Positions 1-7,075 are shown, numbered from the stretch's first letter. The stretch is 15,883 bases of DNA from an uncultured Candidatus Saccharibacteria bacterium (GCA_938046495.1 CALIXG010000121.1:1-15883); one strand, 5' to 3'. Program-made: numbers and translations. Notes: generated by a model from the sequence alone, not told the origin.

Positions 1-569
1 TCGTTTTGTTTTTCGAACAGCTTGATTATATTCACTCGCGCCGCGTCGTCTAGTTTTATCATCTTCTCTCGTACGCGATTGCGCAAATAATTTGCCTCGT
101 AGTTGGTCGGGTCCTGTCGAAAACATATATTTTGTTCGCCAACAAATTTCAGTACGTCCCGTTTCCACATCTTCGAAATAATAAAAGTCCGCACGAGCTC
201 GTCGCCATAAAAAGGCGTGAGTCCCCGCCAGCCGGTACCACGAATTAAGTTAATCGCAATCGATTCCAGGACGTCATCTAAGTGATGCGCGGTACAGAGA
301 GTGCCACCCTCTTTTTCTTGAATTGTTTTAAGAAATTCGTAGCGTTTCTTGCGTGCCAATTCCTCTGAGACCCCCTCACCCAGCCCCAGTTTAGTTTCAT
401 AAAATTTCACTCCCAGTTTCTGGCATTTTTGGCGCACAAAATCTGCGTCCTCCGCACTAGATTTACGTGTGCCGTGGTCCACATGCGCTACGATAATATC
501 GGCATGTGCATACATGACAAGAAGCGCCATCGAATCCACGCCACCCGAAACTGCCAAGATTAATTTCAT
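1..569 (-). CDS. tilS: tRNA(Ile)-lysidine synthase TilS, 3' end beyond the window
   Basis: TilS attaches lysine to C34 of the tRNA-Ile with a CAU anticodon, using ATP, so that it reads AUA codons; it acts in the cytoplasm. The visible 189 codons start MKLILAVSGGVDSM. SGGVDS (residues 8-13) is the PP-loop that binds ATP, followed by HVDHGTR, then the TAHHLDDVLES segment with the family's H-H-x-D-D, then NLIRGTGWRGLTPF. A YLRNRVRE segment near the visible end also fits TilS. The C-terminal part lies outside the window. The ATG at 569 was chosen because the PP-loop sits at its usual distance from it and a TATAAT lies only 6 nt upstream. There is no ribosome binding site, so the mRNA is probably leaderless. 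It is divergent from lepA with 41 bp between the two start codons. The family call is secure; C-terminal completeness cannot be judged. Confidence 0.93.
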   Translation of the reverse strand, partial: MKLILAVSGGVDSMALLVMYAHADIIVAHVDHGTRKSSAEDADFVRQKCQKLGVKFYETKLGLGEGVSEELARKKRYEFLKTIQEKEGGTLCTAHHLDDVLESIAINLIRGTGWRGLTPFYGDELVRTFIISKMWKRDVLKFVGEQNICFRQDPTNYEANYLRNRVREKMIKLDDAARVNIIKLFEKQN

Positions 570-575
570 GATTCT

Positions 576-581
576 ATTATA
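576..581 (-). promoter_or_regulatory. -10 box of tilS, leaderless promoter
   Basis: On the minus strand TATAAT is followed by 6 nt (AGAATC) and then the tilS ATG. Transcription normally begins about 7 nt after the -10 box, so the first transcribed base would be at or next to the ATG. The -35 position at 17-bp spacing is occupied by the lepA -10 box. There is no TG extension. Confidence 0.65.
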
Positions 582-595
582 CTCCATCCCATCTC

Positions 596-604
596 TGTTA
601 TAAT
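596..604 (+). promoter_or_regulatory. Extended -10 promoter of lepA, leaderless
   Basis: TG-T-TATAAT, with the hexamer at 599-604, is followed by 6 nt (AGAGAC) and the lepA ATG at 611. No Shine-Dalgarno sequence fits in that space, which predicts a leaderless mRNA. The -35 position with a 17-bp spacer is 576-581, exactly the tilS -10 box. Confidence 0.72.
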
Positions 605-610
605 AGAGAC

Positions 611-2455
611 ATGAATTCCGCAAATATTCGAAATTTTTGTATCATCGCTCACATCGATCACGGTAAGTCCACTTTAGCTGACCGTATGATGGAAATTACT
701 GGCACTGTCGAAAAGCGTCAGATGAAATCTCAGCTCCTCGACTCTATGGAGCTTGAGCGTGAAAAGGGCATTACGATTAAATTGACCCCAGTGCAAATGA
801 AATACAAGGGCTACGAGCTCAATCTGATTGATACTCCGGGCCACGTGGATTTTTCTTATGAAGTCTCTCGCTCTCTGCAGGCGGTCGAATCGGCTATTTT
901 AGTGGTTGACGCCACCCAGGGCATCCAGGCGCAAACTCTCGCCAATGTCTACCTCGCAATCGAGCAAAATCTCACCATTATCCCGGTGATTAATAAGGTT
1001 GACCTGCCAGCTGCGGATGTCGAGCGAGTATCTAGTGAAATTATCAATCTCTTAGGCTGTGATCTGTCGGAAATTATTCCGGTTTCCGCCAAAACTGGTC
1101 TCAATGTCGAAAAAGTCTTGGAGCGCATTATCGAATATGCTCCATCGCCGAACAAATCCTCTGTCGATGCTTCGCTCGAAAATTCCGCAACACTTCCTGC
1201 TTCCAATTCTGCAACGCTTCCTACTTCCACCCCTGAAACCCGCGCTTTAATTTTCGATTCTTACTTCGATGACTATCGCGGTGTGGTGCTTTATGTGCGT
1301 ATCGTCGATGGCTCGATTAGCAAAAATGCCGCTATCGAAATGCTTGCTACCAAGACTTCCGGTATTGCTCTAGAGGTCGGTATTTTGAAACCAGAAATGT
1401 CACCCAAAGATAGCCTAAATGAAGGTGAAGTCGGCTATATTGTCACTAACCTTAAAACCACGCGAGAAGCGAAAGTCGGTGATACGGTTACTCTGAAAAA
1501 AGCTCCCGCCAAAAATCCTCTGCCTGGTTACAAAAATGTCCTACCGTTTGTCTACGCTGGATTTTTCCCAGTTAGTAATGATCAATATAAAGACTTAAAA
1601 GAGGCTATCGAGAAACTCTCGCTCTCTGATTCTGCGCTACGTTTTGAGCCAGAAAATAGTCCAGTCTTAGGTTTTGGTCTTCGCATCGGTTTCTTGGGGC
1701 TACTCCACATGGATATTATTAAGGAACGACTTGAGCGTGAATTTAAGCTCGACCTCGTGGTTACTAATCCTTCGACCAACTATGAAGTCACCTTAAATTC
1801 CGGTGAAGAACTCGAAATTAAGTCCGCGGCTAACCTTCCGGATGCTTCGACTATTGCTGAAATTCGTGAACCATGGGTGAAAGGAGAAATTATCCTCCCG
1901 GTTTCCATGATTGGTAATGTCTTGCAGCTTATCGTCGAAAAACGTGGTCTGCAGAAAAATATTTCCTACTTAGAAGATCGCGCGCTGATTGATTTTGAGG
2001 CGCCGATGGCTAATCTCTTGACCGATTTTTATGACCAATTAAAGTCTCTCACCTCTGGTTATGCTAGCTTTAACTATGAAATTAATGGCTATCGTGCGGA
2101 AGATTTGGTGCGTGTCGACTTTCTCGTGGGTGGTGAGAAAATGGATGCCCTAGCCCTGATGTGTCACCGCTCGGAAGCTGATGCACTTGGTCGCTCCATC
2201 ACGAAAAAATTAAAAGAAGTGATTCCACGTCAAAACTTCGAAGTTGCTCTGCAGGCTGCCATCGGTGCACGCATTATTGCTCGTGAAACTATCGGTGCTT
2301 TCCGCAAGGATGTGACCGTGAAGATTCACACCGGTGACCGTGATCGTAAGGCTAAACTGCTTGAGAAACAGAAGCGCGGTAAAGCACGTATGAAACGTTT
2401 TGGTAAAATTGATATTCCATCCGAAGCCTTCACTGTGATGCTGAAACGCGACTAA
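611..2455 (+). CDS. lepA: Elongation factor 4 (LepA) GTPase
   Basis: LepA/EF4 is a ribosome-associated translational GTPase that resembles EF-G; proposed roles are back-translocation and ribosome biogenesis. The 614 residues show the G motifs in order: AHIDHGKS (13-20), DTPGH (74-78), NKVD (128-131) and SAK (159-161). Beta-barrel and EF-G-like domains follow, with GFGLRIGFLGLLHMDI, and then the LepA-specific C-terminal domain ending in RMKRFGKIDIPSEAF. The length is slightly above the usual 600 because of a Ser/Thr/Pro-rich insert at about residues 181-209, between the G domain and domain II, built from an 8-residue tandem repeat (NSATLPAS/NSATLPTS). The start at 611 begins right before the conserved IRNFCIIAHIDHGKS segment. 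The gene stands alone and converges on the adenylate-kinase-like gene through a terminator. Confidence 0.97.
   Translation: MNSANIRNFCIIAHIDHGKSTLADRMMEITGTVEKRQMKSQLLDSMELEREKGITIKLTPVQMKYKGYELNLIDTPGHVDFSYEVSRSLQAVESAILVVDATQGIQAQTLANVYLAIEQNLTIIPVINKVDLPAADVERVSSEIINLLGCDLSEIIPVSAKTGLNVEKVLERIIEYAPSPNKSSVDASLENSATLPASNSATLPTSTPETRALIFDSYFDDYRGVVLYVRIVDGSISKNAAIEMLATKTSGIALEVGILKPEMSPKDSLNEGEVGYIVTNLKTTREAKVGDTVTLKKAPAKNPLPGYKNVLPFVYAGFFPVSNDQYKDLKEAIEKLSLSDSALRFEPENSPVLGFGLRIGFLGLLHMDIIKERLEREFKLDLVVTNPSTNYEVTLNSGEELEIKSAANLPDASTIAEIREPWVKGEIILPVSMIGNVLQLIVEKRGLQKNISYLEDRALIDFEAPMANLLTDFYDQLKSLTSGYASFNYEINGYRAEDLVRVDFLVGGEKMDALALMCHRSEADALGRSITKKLKEVIPRQNFEVALQAAIGARIIARETIGAFRKDVTVKIHTGDRDRKAKLLEKQKRGKARMKRFGKIDIPSEAFTVMLKRD
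1181..1228 (+). repeat. 24-bp tandem repeat inside lepA
   Basis: Two copies of a 24-bp unit (1181-1204 and 1205-1228) differ at 3 positions. Each encodes eight residues, NSATLPAS and NSATLPTS, so the duplication is in frame. It falls in the linker between the GTPase domain and domain II. Confidence 0.85.
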
Positions 2456-2465
2456 GCTCGAATCT

Positions 2466-2498
2466 AAAATAGGCGCCCATCTCGCGCCTATTTTTAAT
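2466..2498. terminator. Two-way terminator between lepA and the adk-like gene
   Basis: An 11-bp perfect stem (2466-2476 with 2484-2494) closes on a 7-nt loop. It is GC-rich next to the loop (GGCGC/GCGCC) and flanked by a T run on the plus strand and an A run that reads as T on the minus strand. It lies 10 nt after the lepA stop and 18 nt past the stop of the converging gene, so it can serve both. Confidence 0.88.
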
Positions 2499-2515
2499 TA
2501 AACTAAATAACTTAA

Positions 2516-3124
2516 TTATTTTAACTTTTTCTTAATCTCTGCCAAAGTTTTTTCGAAAATTTCCTCTCGGGAGCCGCTTGCATCAATTTCAATCAAGAGC
2601 TCCTTCTCGCGGTAATATTCCAGCACTGGTAAAGTTTTCTGATTAAATTCATTTAGACGTCTCAGAAAAACTTTCAGGGAGGCATCATCTGCCCTCTGTT
2701 CGCGGCCGGCACCTACTAGATTTAACATGAAGCGATGAATTACCTCTGCCTTGGCTAATTTTAGATAAACCACCGCCCTTGTCGGATGTCCTGATTCAAT
2801 AGTTTTTCTTAAAATTTCTTTTTCTTCCCCCGACCAACGCCCCACACTTGAGAGTATTAGTGGCGAATTTTTAAGTTCTGCCTTATCGAAATAGGGAAGC
2901 ACGATTTCGTAAAATAAATCTGTCGGTGCGAGTGAACCATCCGCGGTCAAAGTTTGTTGGTTTTCTGCTTCGTATTGACGAATCATTGCCCCTGAAGAAA
3001 GCAGTTTTCCGTCGAAATAGGCCGCCAGTTTCTCGCCTACCGTGTCTTTACCACACATCGGTAGTCCAAAAATATTAATACTGCCGGTACCTAATTTTAT
3101 TTTCAGTAAATCGCGCTCGTCCAT
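2516..3124 (-). CDS. adk: Adenylate-kinase-like nucleoside monophosphate kinase
   Basis: Adenylate kinase exchanges phosphate between ATP and AMP, keeping the nucleotide pools balanced in the cytoplasm. The 202 residues show a P-loop GLPMCGKDT (20-28), then LLSSGAMIRQY where the family has STGDMLR, then DGSLAPTDL, then LSSVGRWSG where the family has LDGFPR. The end, RADDASLKVFLRRLNEF followed by TLPVLEYYREKELLIEIDASGS, matches the Adk C-terminus well. The LID is minimal (about GAGREQRADD), without zinc cysteines, and about 15 extra residues precede the P-loop. Several AMP-site residues differ, so the substrate may not be AMP. The ATG at 3124 has a good site, GAAAGGGG, 6 nt upstream. It is a single gene, divergent from hrcA. 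A minimal or divergent Adk is the best call; another NMP kinase is possible. Confidence 0.78.
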   Translation of the reverse strand: MDERDLLKIKLGTGSINIFGLPMCGKDTVGEKLAAYFDGKLLSSGAMIRQYEAENQQTLTADGSLAPTDLFYEIVLPYFDKAELKNSPLILSSVGRWSGEEKEILRKTIESGHPTRAVVYLKLAKAEVIHRFMLNLVGAGREQRADDASLKVFLRRLNEFNQKTLPVLEYYREKELLIEIDASGSREEIFEKTLAEIKKKLK

Positions 3125-3151
3125 TTTTCGCCCCTTTCCAATATTTTACAT

Positions 3152-3160
3152 ATTCTACCA
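3152..3160 (-). promoter_or_regulatory. Extended -10 promoter of the adk-like gene
   Basis: On the minus strand TG-G-TAGAAT lies 27 nt upstream of the ATG, leaving a leader of roughly 20 nt that contains the GAAAGGGG ribosome site. No convincing -35 is present. A TAAAAT slightly closer to the gene is an alternative -10. Confidence 0.45.
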
Positions 3161-3199
3161 TGAATTCAACGCTTCGCCCACCACATTTTATGCTGAAAA

Positions 3200-3226
3200 T
3201 TAGCACTCTTGAATTTTGAGTGCTAA
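3200..3226 (+). promoter_or_regulatory. CIRCE operator (HrcA binding site)
   Basis: TTAGCACTC-N9-GAGTGCTAA is a perfect match to the CIRCE consensus, with both 9-bp arms exact and a 9-bp spacer (3209-3217). It lies directly over the -35 region of hrcA and ends 4 bp before the -10 box. HrcA bound here should therefore block its own promoter, and heat stress that inactivates HrcA would release it. Confidence 0.97.
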
Positions 3227-3236
3227 GTGCTATAAT
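3209..3236 (+). promoter_or_regulatory. hrcA-grpE promoter
   Basis: A -35-like TTGAAT (3209-3214) lies inside the CIRCE spacer and right arm edge, followed by a 16-bp spacer and an extended -10, TGC-TATAAT (hexamer 3231-3236). The predicted start near 3243 gives a leader of about 7 nt before the ATG at 3250, too short for a ribosome binding site. Confidence 0.75.
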
Positions 3237-3249
3237 TAAATCATTAATT

Positions 3250-4146
3250 ATGAATAACGAAATTAAACTCACAGAACGTCAAAAACTCATCCTCTTCGCC
3301 ATTATCGAGGAGTATGCTGATGTTGCCACCCCTGTTGGCAGTGTTACTTTAGCTAAATTATTCAATGTTTCTTCTGCCACCATTCGTTCGGAAATGGCAC
3401 GTCTCGAGGAGCTGGGTTATATTACCTCTCCCCACACTTCCGCTGGTCGTATTCCAACCGACTATGGTTACCGCTATTACGTAAACTCGCTTTCATCTAA
3501 TCCTCATCTGGGAAATTGCATGGAGGCCTCCACTCAGGATTCTGCCGCCTTTGATTCTGAGTCGAAAAAGTCAGCTTCAGATTCTATCTTAACTTCTGAT
3601 GAATCTGCAGAAGCTCTCGAAATTATTGATTCCATTTTTAACCATTGGCTTAATCCTTCACCTCTTAAGGCTCTCGGTAGTGGGGACGAAAATGAGGGTC
3701 GCCGCAGCCTTCACGCTTTGGAGGTTCGTATTAATGCTCAGGAACGCGCTGATTTCGCTATTCGCTCGGCCGTCGATATGTTAGTTGAGTTAACCGGTAA
3801 TCTCGGTCTTGCTACCATTGGTAACCAGCTTTATTATTCTGGTATTTCCAAACTTTTTTCTCAGCCAGAATTTGTTGATTACGAACGTATCCAGGCAGTC
3901 TCGAAGCTACTTGATAATCTTGAACCATGGCTCCACGAAGCCAAGCCGGGTGAACCACTGAATATTTTCATCGGTCACGAAAATCCGATTGGTAAAAACT
4001 CTGATGCTTCGCTTATTATTAGTAAATTCCGTTCGCCGTATTCCGATGATAGTTACATCGGTGTCCTCGGCCCTACCCGTCAAAATTATGCTAAAATCAT
4101 GAGCCTAGTCCGCCATGCAGGTCGCTATTTGGAAAACACTTTGTAA
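3250..4146 (+). CDS. hrcA: Heat-inducible transcription repressor HrcA
   Basis: HrcA represses class I heat-shock operons by binding CIRCE and depends on GroEL for activity. From the ATG at 3250 it has 298 residues. The N-terminal winged helix is clear: VGSVTLAKLFNVSSATIRSE and then ELGYITSPHTSAGRIPTDYG, near residues 30-75. The C-terminal SLIISKFRSPYSDDSYIGVLG and then GPTRQNYAKIMSLVRHAG is the family signature. It is shorter than the usual roughly 340 residues, and a Ser/Asp-rich stretch at about residues 85-120 replaces part of the linker and GAF-like region. A GTG at 3220 would extend the frame, but it lies inside CIRCE and upstream of the -10 box, so it cannot be on the mRNA. The ATG has no Shine-Dalgarno sequence. 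grpE follows after 9 nt. Confidence 0.95.
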   Translation: MNNEIKLTERQKLILFAIIEEYADVATPVGSVTLAKLFNVSSATIRSEMARLEELGYITSPHTSAGRIPTDYGYRYYVNSLSSNPHLGNCMEASTQDSAAFDSESKKSASDSILTSDESAEALEIIDSIFNHWLNPSPLKALGSGDENEGRRSLHALEVRINAQERADFAIRSAVDMLVELTGNLGLATIGNQLYYSGISKLFSQPEFVDYERIQAVSKLLDNLEPWLHEAKPGEPLNIFIGHENPIGKNSDASLIISKFRSPYSDDSYIGVLGPTRQNYAKIMSLVRHAGRYLENTL

Positions 4147-4155
4147 GGAGAAAAT

Positions 4156-4713
4156 ATGTCAAAACCACAAGATGAAAACACTAAGTCAAATTTTAATTTC
4201 GAAAATTCTGAAGCTGAGAATCTAAATCAAGCTAGTCCAGAAGTGAATTTTTCGGATAATCTTGATCAATCTGCTGACCCTATCTCTGCAGAATTCGCCA
4301 ATCTAAAGCAGCAAAATGCTGAATTTTTGCTTGATCTCCAGCGTACACGTGCAGATTTTGAAAATTTCCGCAAGCAGGTTGAAATGCAACGCGAACAAGC
4401 TAAGAAAACGGCTACTCATAGCACTATTTTGAAATTTCTCCCGCTGATTGATGACATGGGTCGCGCTATTTCCGCTCACCCGGAAGCGCTTTCTCCGGTT
4501 CAAAAAACTCTTGAAAAAACCATGAAATCCCTCGGTCTCGAAAAAATTGATGCCAATCCAGGCACGATCTTTAATCCCGAGCTTCACAATGCTATCTCTA
4601 TGGAAGAAGGTGAAGGTGATCAGGAAGTTATCGCTGAAGAGTTGATTCCAGGCTATCTCTACCAAGGCGAAGTTTTGCGTACCGCCATGGTTAAAGTTAC
4701 TCACCAGGCCTAA
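4156..4713 (+). CDS. grpE: GrpE, nucleotide exchange factor of DnaK
   Basis: GrpE drives ADP release from DnaK in the Hsp70 cycle. The 185 residues begin with an acidic, Asn/Ser/Glu-rich tail of about 45 residues. A long helix predicted to be a coiled coil follows (FANLKQQNAEFLLDLQRTRA and then FENFRKQVEMQRE), and then the beta domain with LHNAISMEEGEGDQEVIAEE and a GYLYQGEVLRTAMVKV ending, which matches the family signature. Length is normal. The start has a strong AAGGAG site, and the gene follows hrcA by 9 nt in the same CIRCE-controlled unit. A terminator directly follows; dnaK and dnaJ, the usual next genes, are absent here and must lie elsewhere. Confidence 0.96.
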   Translation: MSKPQDENTKSNFNFENSEAENLNQASPEVNFSDNLDQSADPISAEFANLKQQNAEFLLDLQRTRADFENFRKQVEMQREQAKKTATHSTILKFLPLIDDMGRAISAHPEALSPVQKTLEKTMKSLGLEKIDANPGTIFNPELHNAISMEEGEGDQEVIAEELIPGYLYQGEVLRTAMVKVTHQA

Positions 4714-4729
4714 GTCATTTAGAAAATTC

Positions 4730-4762
4730 ATTGAGCCGTGTCTCCGCCCGGCTCAATTTTTT
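4730..4762 (+). terminator. Rho-independent terminator after grpE
   Basis: A 9-bp stem, ATTGAGCCG (4730-4738) with CGGCTCAAT (4749-4757), closes on a 10-nt loop and runs into six T residues. It lies 17 nt after the grpE stop, separating the heat-shock unit from the phosphoketolase genes. Confidence 0.9.
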
Positions 4763-4787
4763 ACGCCCTGAAATCCCTTATCGCTTA

Positions 4788-4796
4788 TGCTATAAT
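4788..4796 (+). promoter_or_regulatory. Extended -10 promoter of the phosphoketolase genes, leaderless
   Basis: TG-C-TATAAT (hexamer 4791-4796) is followed by 7 nt and the ATG at 4804. The transcript should begin at or within a base or two of the start codon. No -35 match is evident. Confidence 0.7.
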
Positions 4797-4803
4797 ATTT
4801 TAT

Positions 4804-5865
4804 ATGTATAGTGGTGAGCGCTTTATTGATTTAGACAATTTATTAGCTAGGGTCCGTTTTTGTAATTATTTGACGGTCGCCCAAATTTTCCTGCAAGATA
4901 ATTTTCTCTTAGAATCCCCCTTGAAACCAGCCGACATTAAACCACGTTTGCTCGGTCACTGGGGTACTTGTCCAGGGATTAATCTGGTTTACGCTGCCTT
5001 AAAGGCTTATTTTGGTCAGCGTGATTTTACCTTTGTTTTAGGGCCAGGTCACGGTTTTCCTGCCCTCCAGGCTAATCTTTTCTACGATGGTGAATTAGCC
5101 AAGGTTGATCCTACGCTCTCCCGTGATTATGCCGGCCTTAAAATTATCTCCAAGATGTTTTCGCGCATTGGCGGTTTCCCATCCCATGCTAGCCCGGTCA
5201 CCCCAGGGGTGATTTGTGAGGGTGGTGAACTGGGTTATTCGCTTGCCACCGCTTATGGCTCCGTACTCAATCGCCCTAACCATACTACGGTAGCTCTCAT
5301 CGGTGATGGTGAATTTGAGACCGCTATCATGCTTGGTAGCCTTAATCTCAATCGTCTACTGCTTAGCGAATCAAATGGTCGGGTTTTGCCAATCTTGCAT
5401 CTCAATGGTTATAAAATTTCTGCTCCGACTGTTGCCAGTCGTCGTTCCGAACATGAGCTAAAAGAGTTAATCCGTGGTTTCGGTTATACGCCAATTTTGG
5501 TTAAGGAAACGCTTTCCGAAACTTACGAAGAATTTGGTAAAAAATTTAATACTTCCGCCAATTTTACTCCTGAACTTGATGAAAAACTCCAAAAAAATCT
5601 TTTAGAAAATCTATTGCAAGCGCTCTTCCAGGCTGAAACTACTGATAATCCGCCGTTTATTATTTTTGCCTCCGAAAAAGGCCTCACTGGTCCTCGCCAA
5701 GCCGAAGGCGTGAAAGTGCGCGATAATTTTAAGTCTCATCAAGTTCCCCTCCCTAACGCCAAGACCGATGAAGCTGAACTTAAGATGCTCGAAAAATGGC
5801 TCAAAACTTATCGTTTTAATGAACTATTTGATCAAGAGAAAGGATTTTTAATTCATGAAAACTAA
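4804..5865 (+). CDS. xfp: Phosphoketolase, N-terminal half (split gene)
   Basis: Phosphoketolase cleaves xylulose 5-phosphate or fructose 6-phosphate with phosphate to acetyl phosphate plus glyceraldehyde 3-phosphate or erythrose 4-phosphate, using thiamine diphosphate. These 353 residues cover only the N-terminal PP domain: RFCNYLTVAQIFLQDN, LLGHWGTCPG (His52), FVLGPGHGFPALQAN (His83), GGFPSHASPVTPG (His128), EGGELGYSLATAYGS, the cofactor motif GDGEFET (167-173), ILHLNGYKISAPT, SEKGLTGPRQ and SHQVPL (His312). These are the family's known active-site histidine blocks. The usual KGWTGP tryptophan is Leu here, and the family's SWHSN after GDGE is SLNLN. The ATG at 4804 is preferred over the in-frame GTG at 4738, which lies in the grpE terminator. 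The second half overlaps the end by 11 nt in another frame. Confidence 0.9.
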   Translation: MYSGERFIDLDNLLARVRFCNYLTVAQIFLQDNFLLESPLKPADIKPRLLGHWGTCPGINLVYAALKAYFGQRDFTFVLGPGHGFPALQANLFYDGELAKVDPTLSRDYAGLKIISKMFSRIGGFPSHASPVTPGVICEGGELGYSLATAYGSVLNRPNHTTVALIGDGEFETAIMLGSLNLNRLLLSESNGRVLPILHLNGYKISAPTVASRRSEHELKELIRGFGYTPILVKETLSETYEEFGKKFNTSANFTPELDEKLQKNLLENLLQALFQAETTDNPPFIIFASEKGLTGPRQAEGVKVRDNFKSHQVPLPNAKTDEAELKMLEKWLKTYRFNELFDQEKGFLIHEN

Positions 5866-7030
5866 ATCTCCCGCCAAGGCTTTTGGTGCTTTGCTTTCTG
5901 AGAAAATGCAAAGCGATCCAGATTTTTATCTCTTTTCTCCTGATGAAACCACTAGTAATAAAATCGATGCTGTTTACGACCAGACCACCCGCGCCTGGGG
6001 TGATTTAGCTATCGAAAAATGGGACATGCCGGAATCTGCCACCGGTCGAATTATCGAACTTCTTTCGGAAAATGTCCTCTTTTCTACTATGGTCGGCCAC
6101 TTAATGACCAGAAAAGATGCCCTTATGACCAGTTATGAAGCTTTCTTTTCGATTATCCTTTCGCAAATTGTCCAACATCTGAAGTTTCTCGAACAGGCCG
6201 AAACTGTCTCTTGGCAAAAGTCTTATCCTTCCGCTAATCTGCTCAGTACTAGTACTTGTTGGCGTCAGGACCATAATGGTTTTTCTCATCAATCGCCAAT
6301 TCTTCTCTCCGCCTTACTCGCTCGTCCAGGCCATCACGTCTCCTGCCTCTTCCCGCTCGACGCCGAAAGTGTGAAGCCGTGTTTTAATTATCTATTTGAA
6401 CGTCAAAATCAAGTCAATTTGGTCACTCTCAATAAGACCGACCAGCCAGTCTTCCTGAGCGAAAAGCAGGCCAAACTTTGTTTCAAGCAGGGTATTTGTT
6501 TTTTCGACACCACAAAACTTGGCGCCTCACTTCAAGCTCTCGATGCTTCAGAAATTCCGGAGTTCGATTACATTTTTGTTGCGGCTGGCGATATTAGTTT
6601 TAATGAATCCTATCAGGCGGTGAAGCAGCTTCAGCAAGATTTGCCAAAGCTAAAGATTGGTCTCGCTTATATTTCTGCCCTCACTTACGCCGGTATCGGT
6701 TTTGCCGACCAGGCTCTCTCAAGCTCAGAATTTAATCAGATGTTTGGCTCCAGCGCGAAAATTATCGCGAACTTTCATGGCTATTCACATGATCTAAAGA
6801 ATATTTTAGCTAACTACACTAATCCGAAACGCATCTTCGCTCATGGTTACGAGGAGCAGGGAAGTACGGTCACACCATTTGCTATGCTTGTCATGAACCA
6901 AACCTCTCGTTTCCATCTTATGCTCGATGTGGCAAAGGCAGAAAAATCCACCGACTTAATTAGTAAATATCAATCCGAGATTGATAGCCGTATGGCTTAC
7001 GCTTTGGAGCACGGTGAGGATCAAGCGTAA
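5855..7030 (+). CDS. xfp: Phosphoketolase, central and C-terminal half (split gene)
   Basis: The 391 residues carry the rest of phosphoketolase: FYLFSPDETTSNKIDAVYDQ (24-43), GRIIELLSEN with the catalytic Glu at 72, MTSYEAF (91-97), CWRQDHNGFSHQSP with His140 and His145, then the C-terminal domain NFHGYSHDLKNIL and HGYEEQGSTVTPFAMLVMNQ. The order and motifs follow one-piece enzymes of roughly 790-825 residues; the two halves total 744. The Gly/Asn-rich linker normally found between the halves is missing, so the break is at the domain boundary. An AGAAAGGA site lies upstream of the ATG, whose start overlaps the N half by 11 nt in a different frame, which supports a real separate start. The two products probably assemble into one enzyme. 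The family's PWR-x-P-I-A-S block reads SWQKSYPSA here. Confidence 0.9.
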   Translation: MKTKSPAKAFGALLSEKMQSDPDFYLFSPDETTSNKIDAVYDQTTRAWGDLAIEKWDMPESATGRIIELLSENVLFSTMVGHLMTRKDALMTSYEAFFSIILSQIVQHLKFLEQAETVSWQKSYPSANLLSTSTCWRQDHNGFSHQSPILLSALLARPGHHVSCLFPLDAESVKPCFNYLFERQNQVNLVTLNKTDQPVFLSEKQAKLCFKQGICFFDTTKLGASLQALDASEIPEFDYIFVAAGDISFNESYQAVKQLQQDLPKLKIGLAYISALTYAGIGFADQALSSSEFNQMFGSSAKIIANFHGYSHDLKNILANYTNPKRIFAHGYEEQGSTVTPFAMLVMNQTSRFHLMLDVAKAEKSTDLISKYQSEIDSRMAYALEHGEDQA

Positions 7031-7039
7031 GACTATAAA

Positions 7040-7075
7040 AATATAGCATCAATCACAAATATAGCGCCAATCGCA
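7040..7075. repeat. Imperfect 18-bp tandem repeat
   Basis: Two 18-bp copies, AATATAGCATCAATCACA and AATATAGCGCCAATCGCA, lie head to tail with 3 differences in the short gap between the phosphoketolase stop and the terminator. No function is evident. Confidence 0.7.

Noticed and set aside
3220..3249. In-frame GTG start extending HrcA by 10 residues
   Set aside because: It falls inside CIRCE and before the -10 box, so it would not be transcribed from the evident promoter.
3075..3272. A 65-residue minus-strand open frame across the adk/hrcA gap
   Set aside because: It covers CIRCE and both promoters, has no family features and overlaps real genes at both ends.
4303..4731. A 142-residue open frame on the minus strand
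   Set aside because: It is antisense to nearly all of grpE, which is unmistakable, and the frame shows no recognisable family.
4738..4803. In-frame upstream GTG start that would extend the phosphoketolase N half by 22 residues
   Set aside because: It lies in the stem of the grpE terminator and upstream of the -10 box. The family similarity starts after the ATG at 4804.
5855..5865. Sequencing frameshift or pseudogene as the explanation for the two phosphoketolase frames
   Set aside because: The second frame has its own ribosome site and ATG, the break is at a domain boundary with the linker missing, and both halves keep their motifs. A local error cannot be fully excluded without reads.
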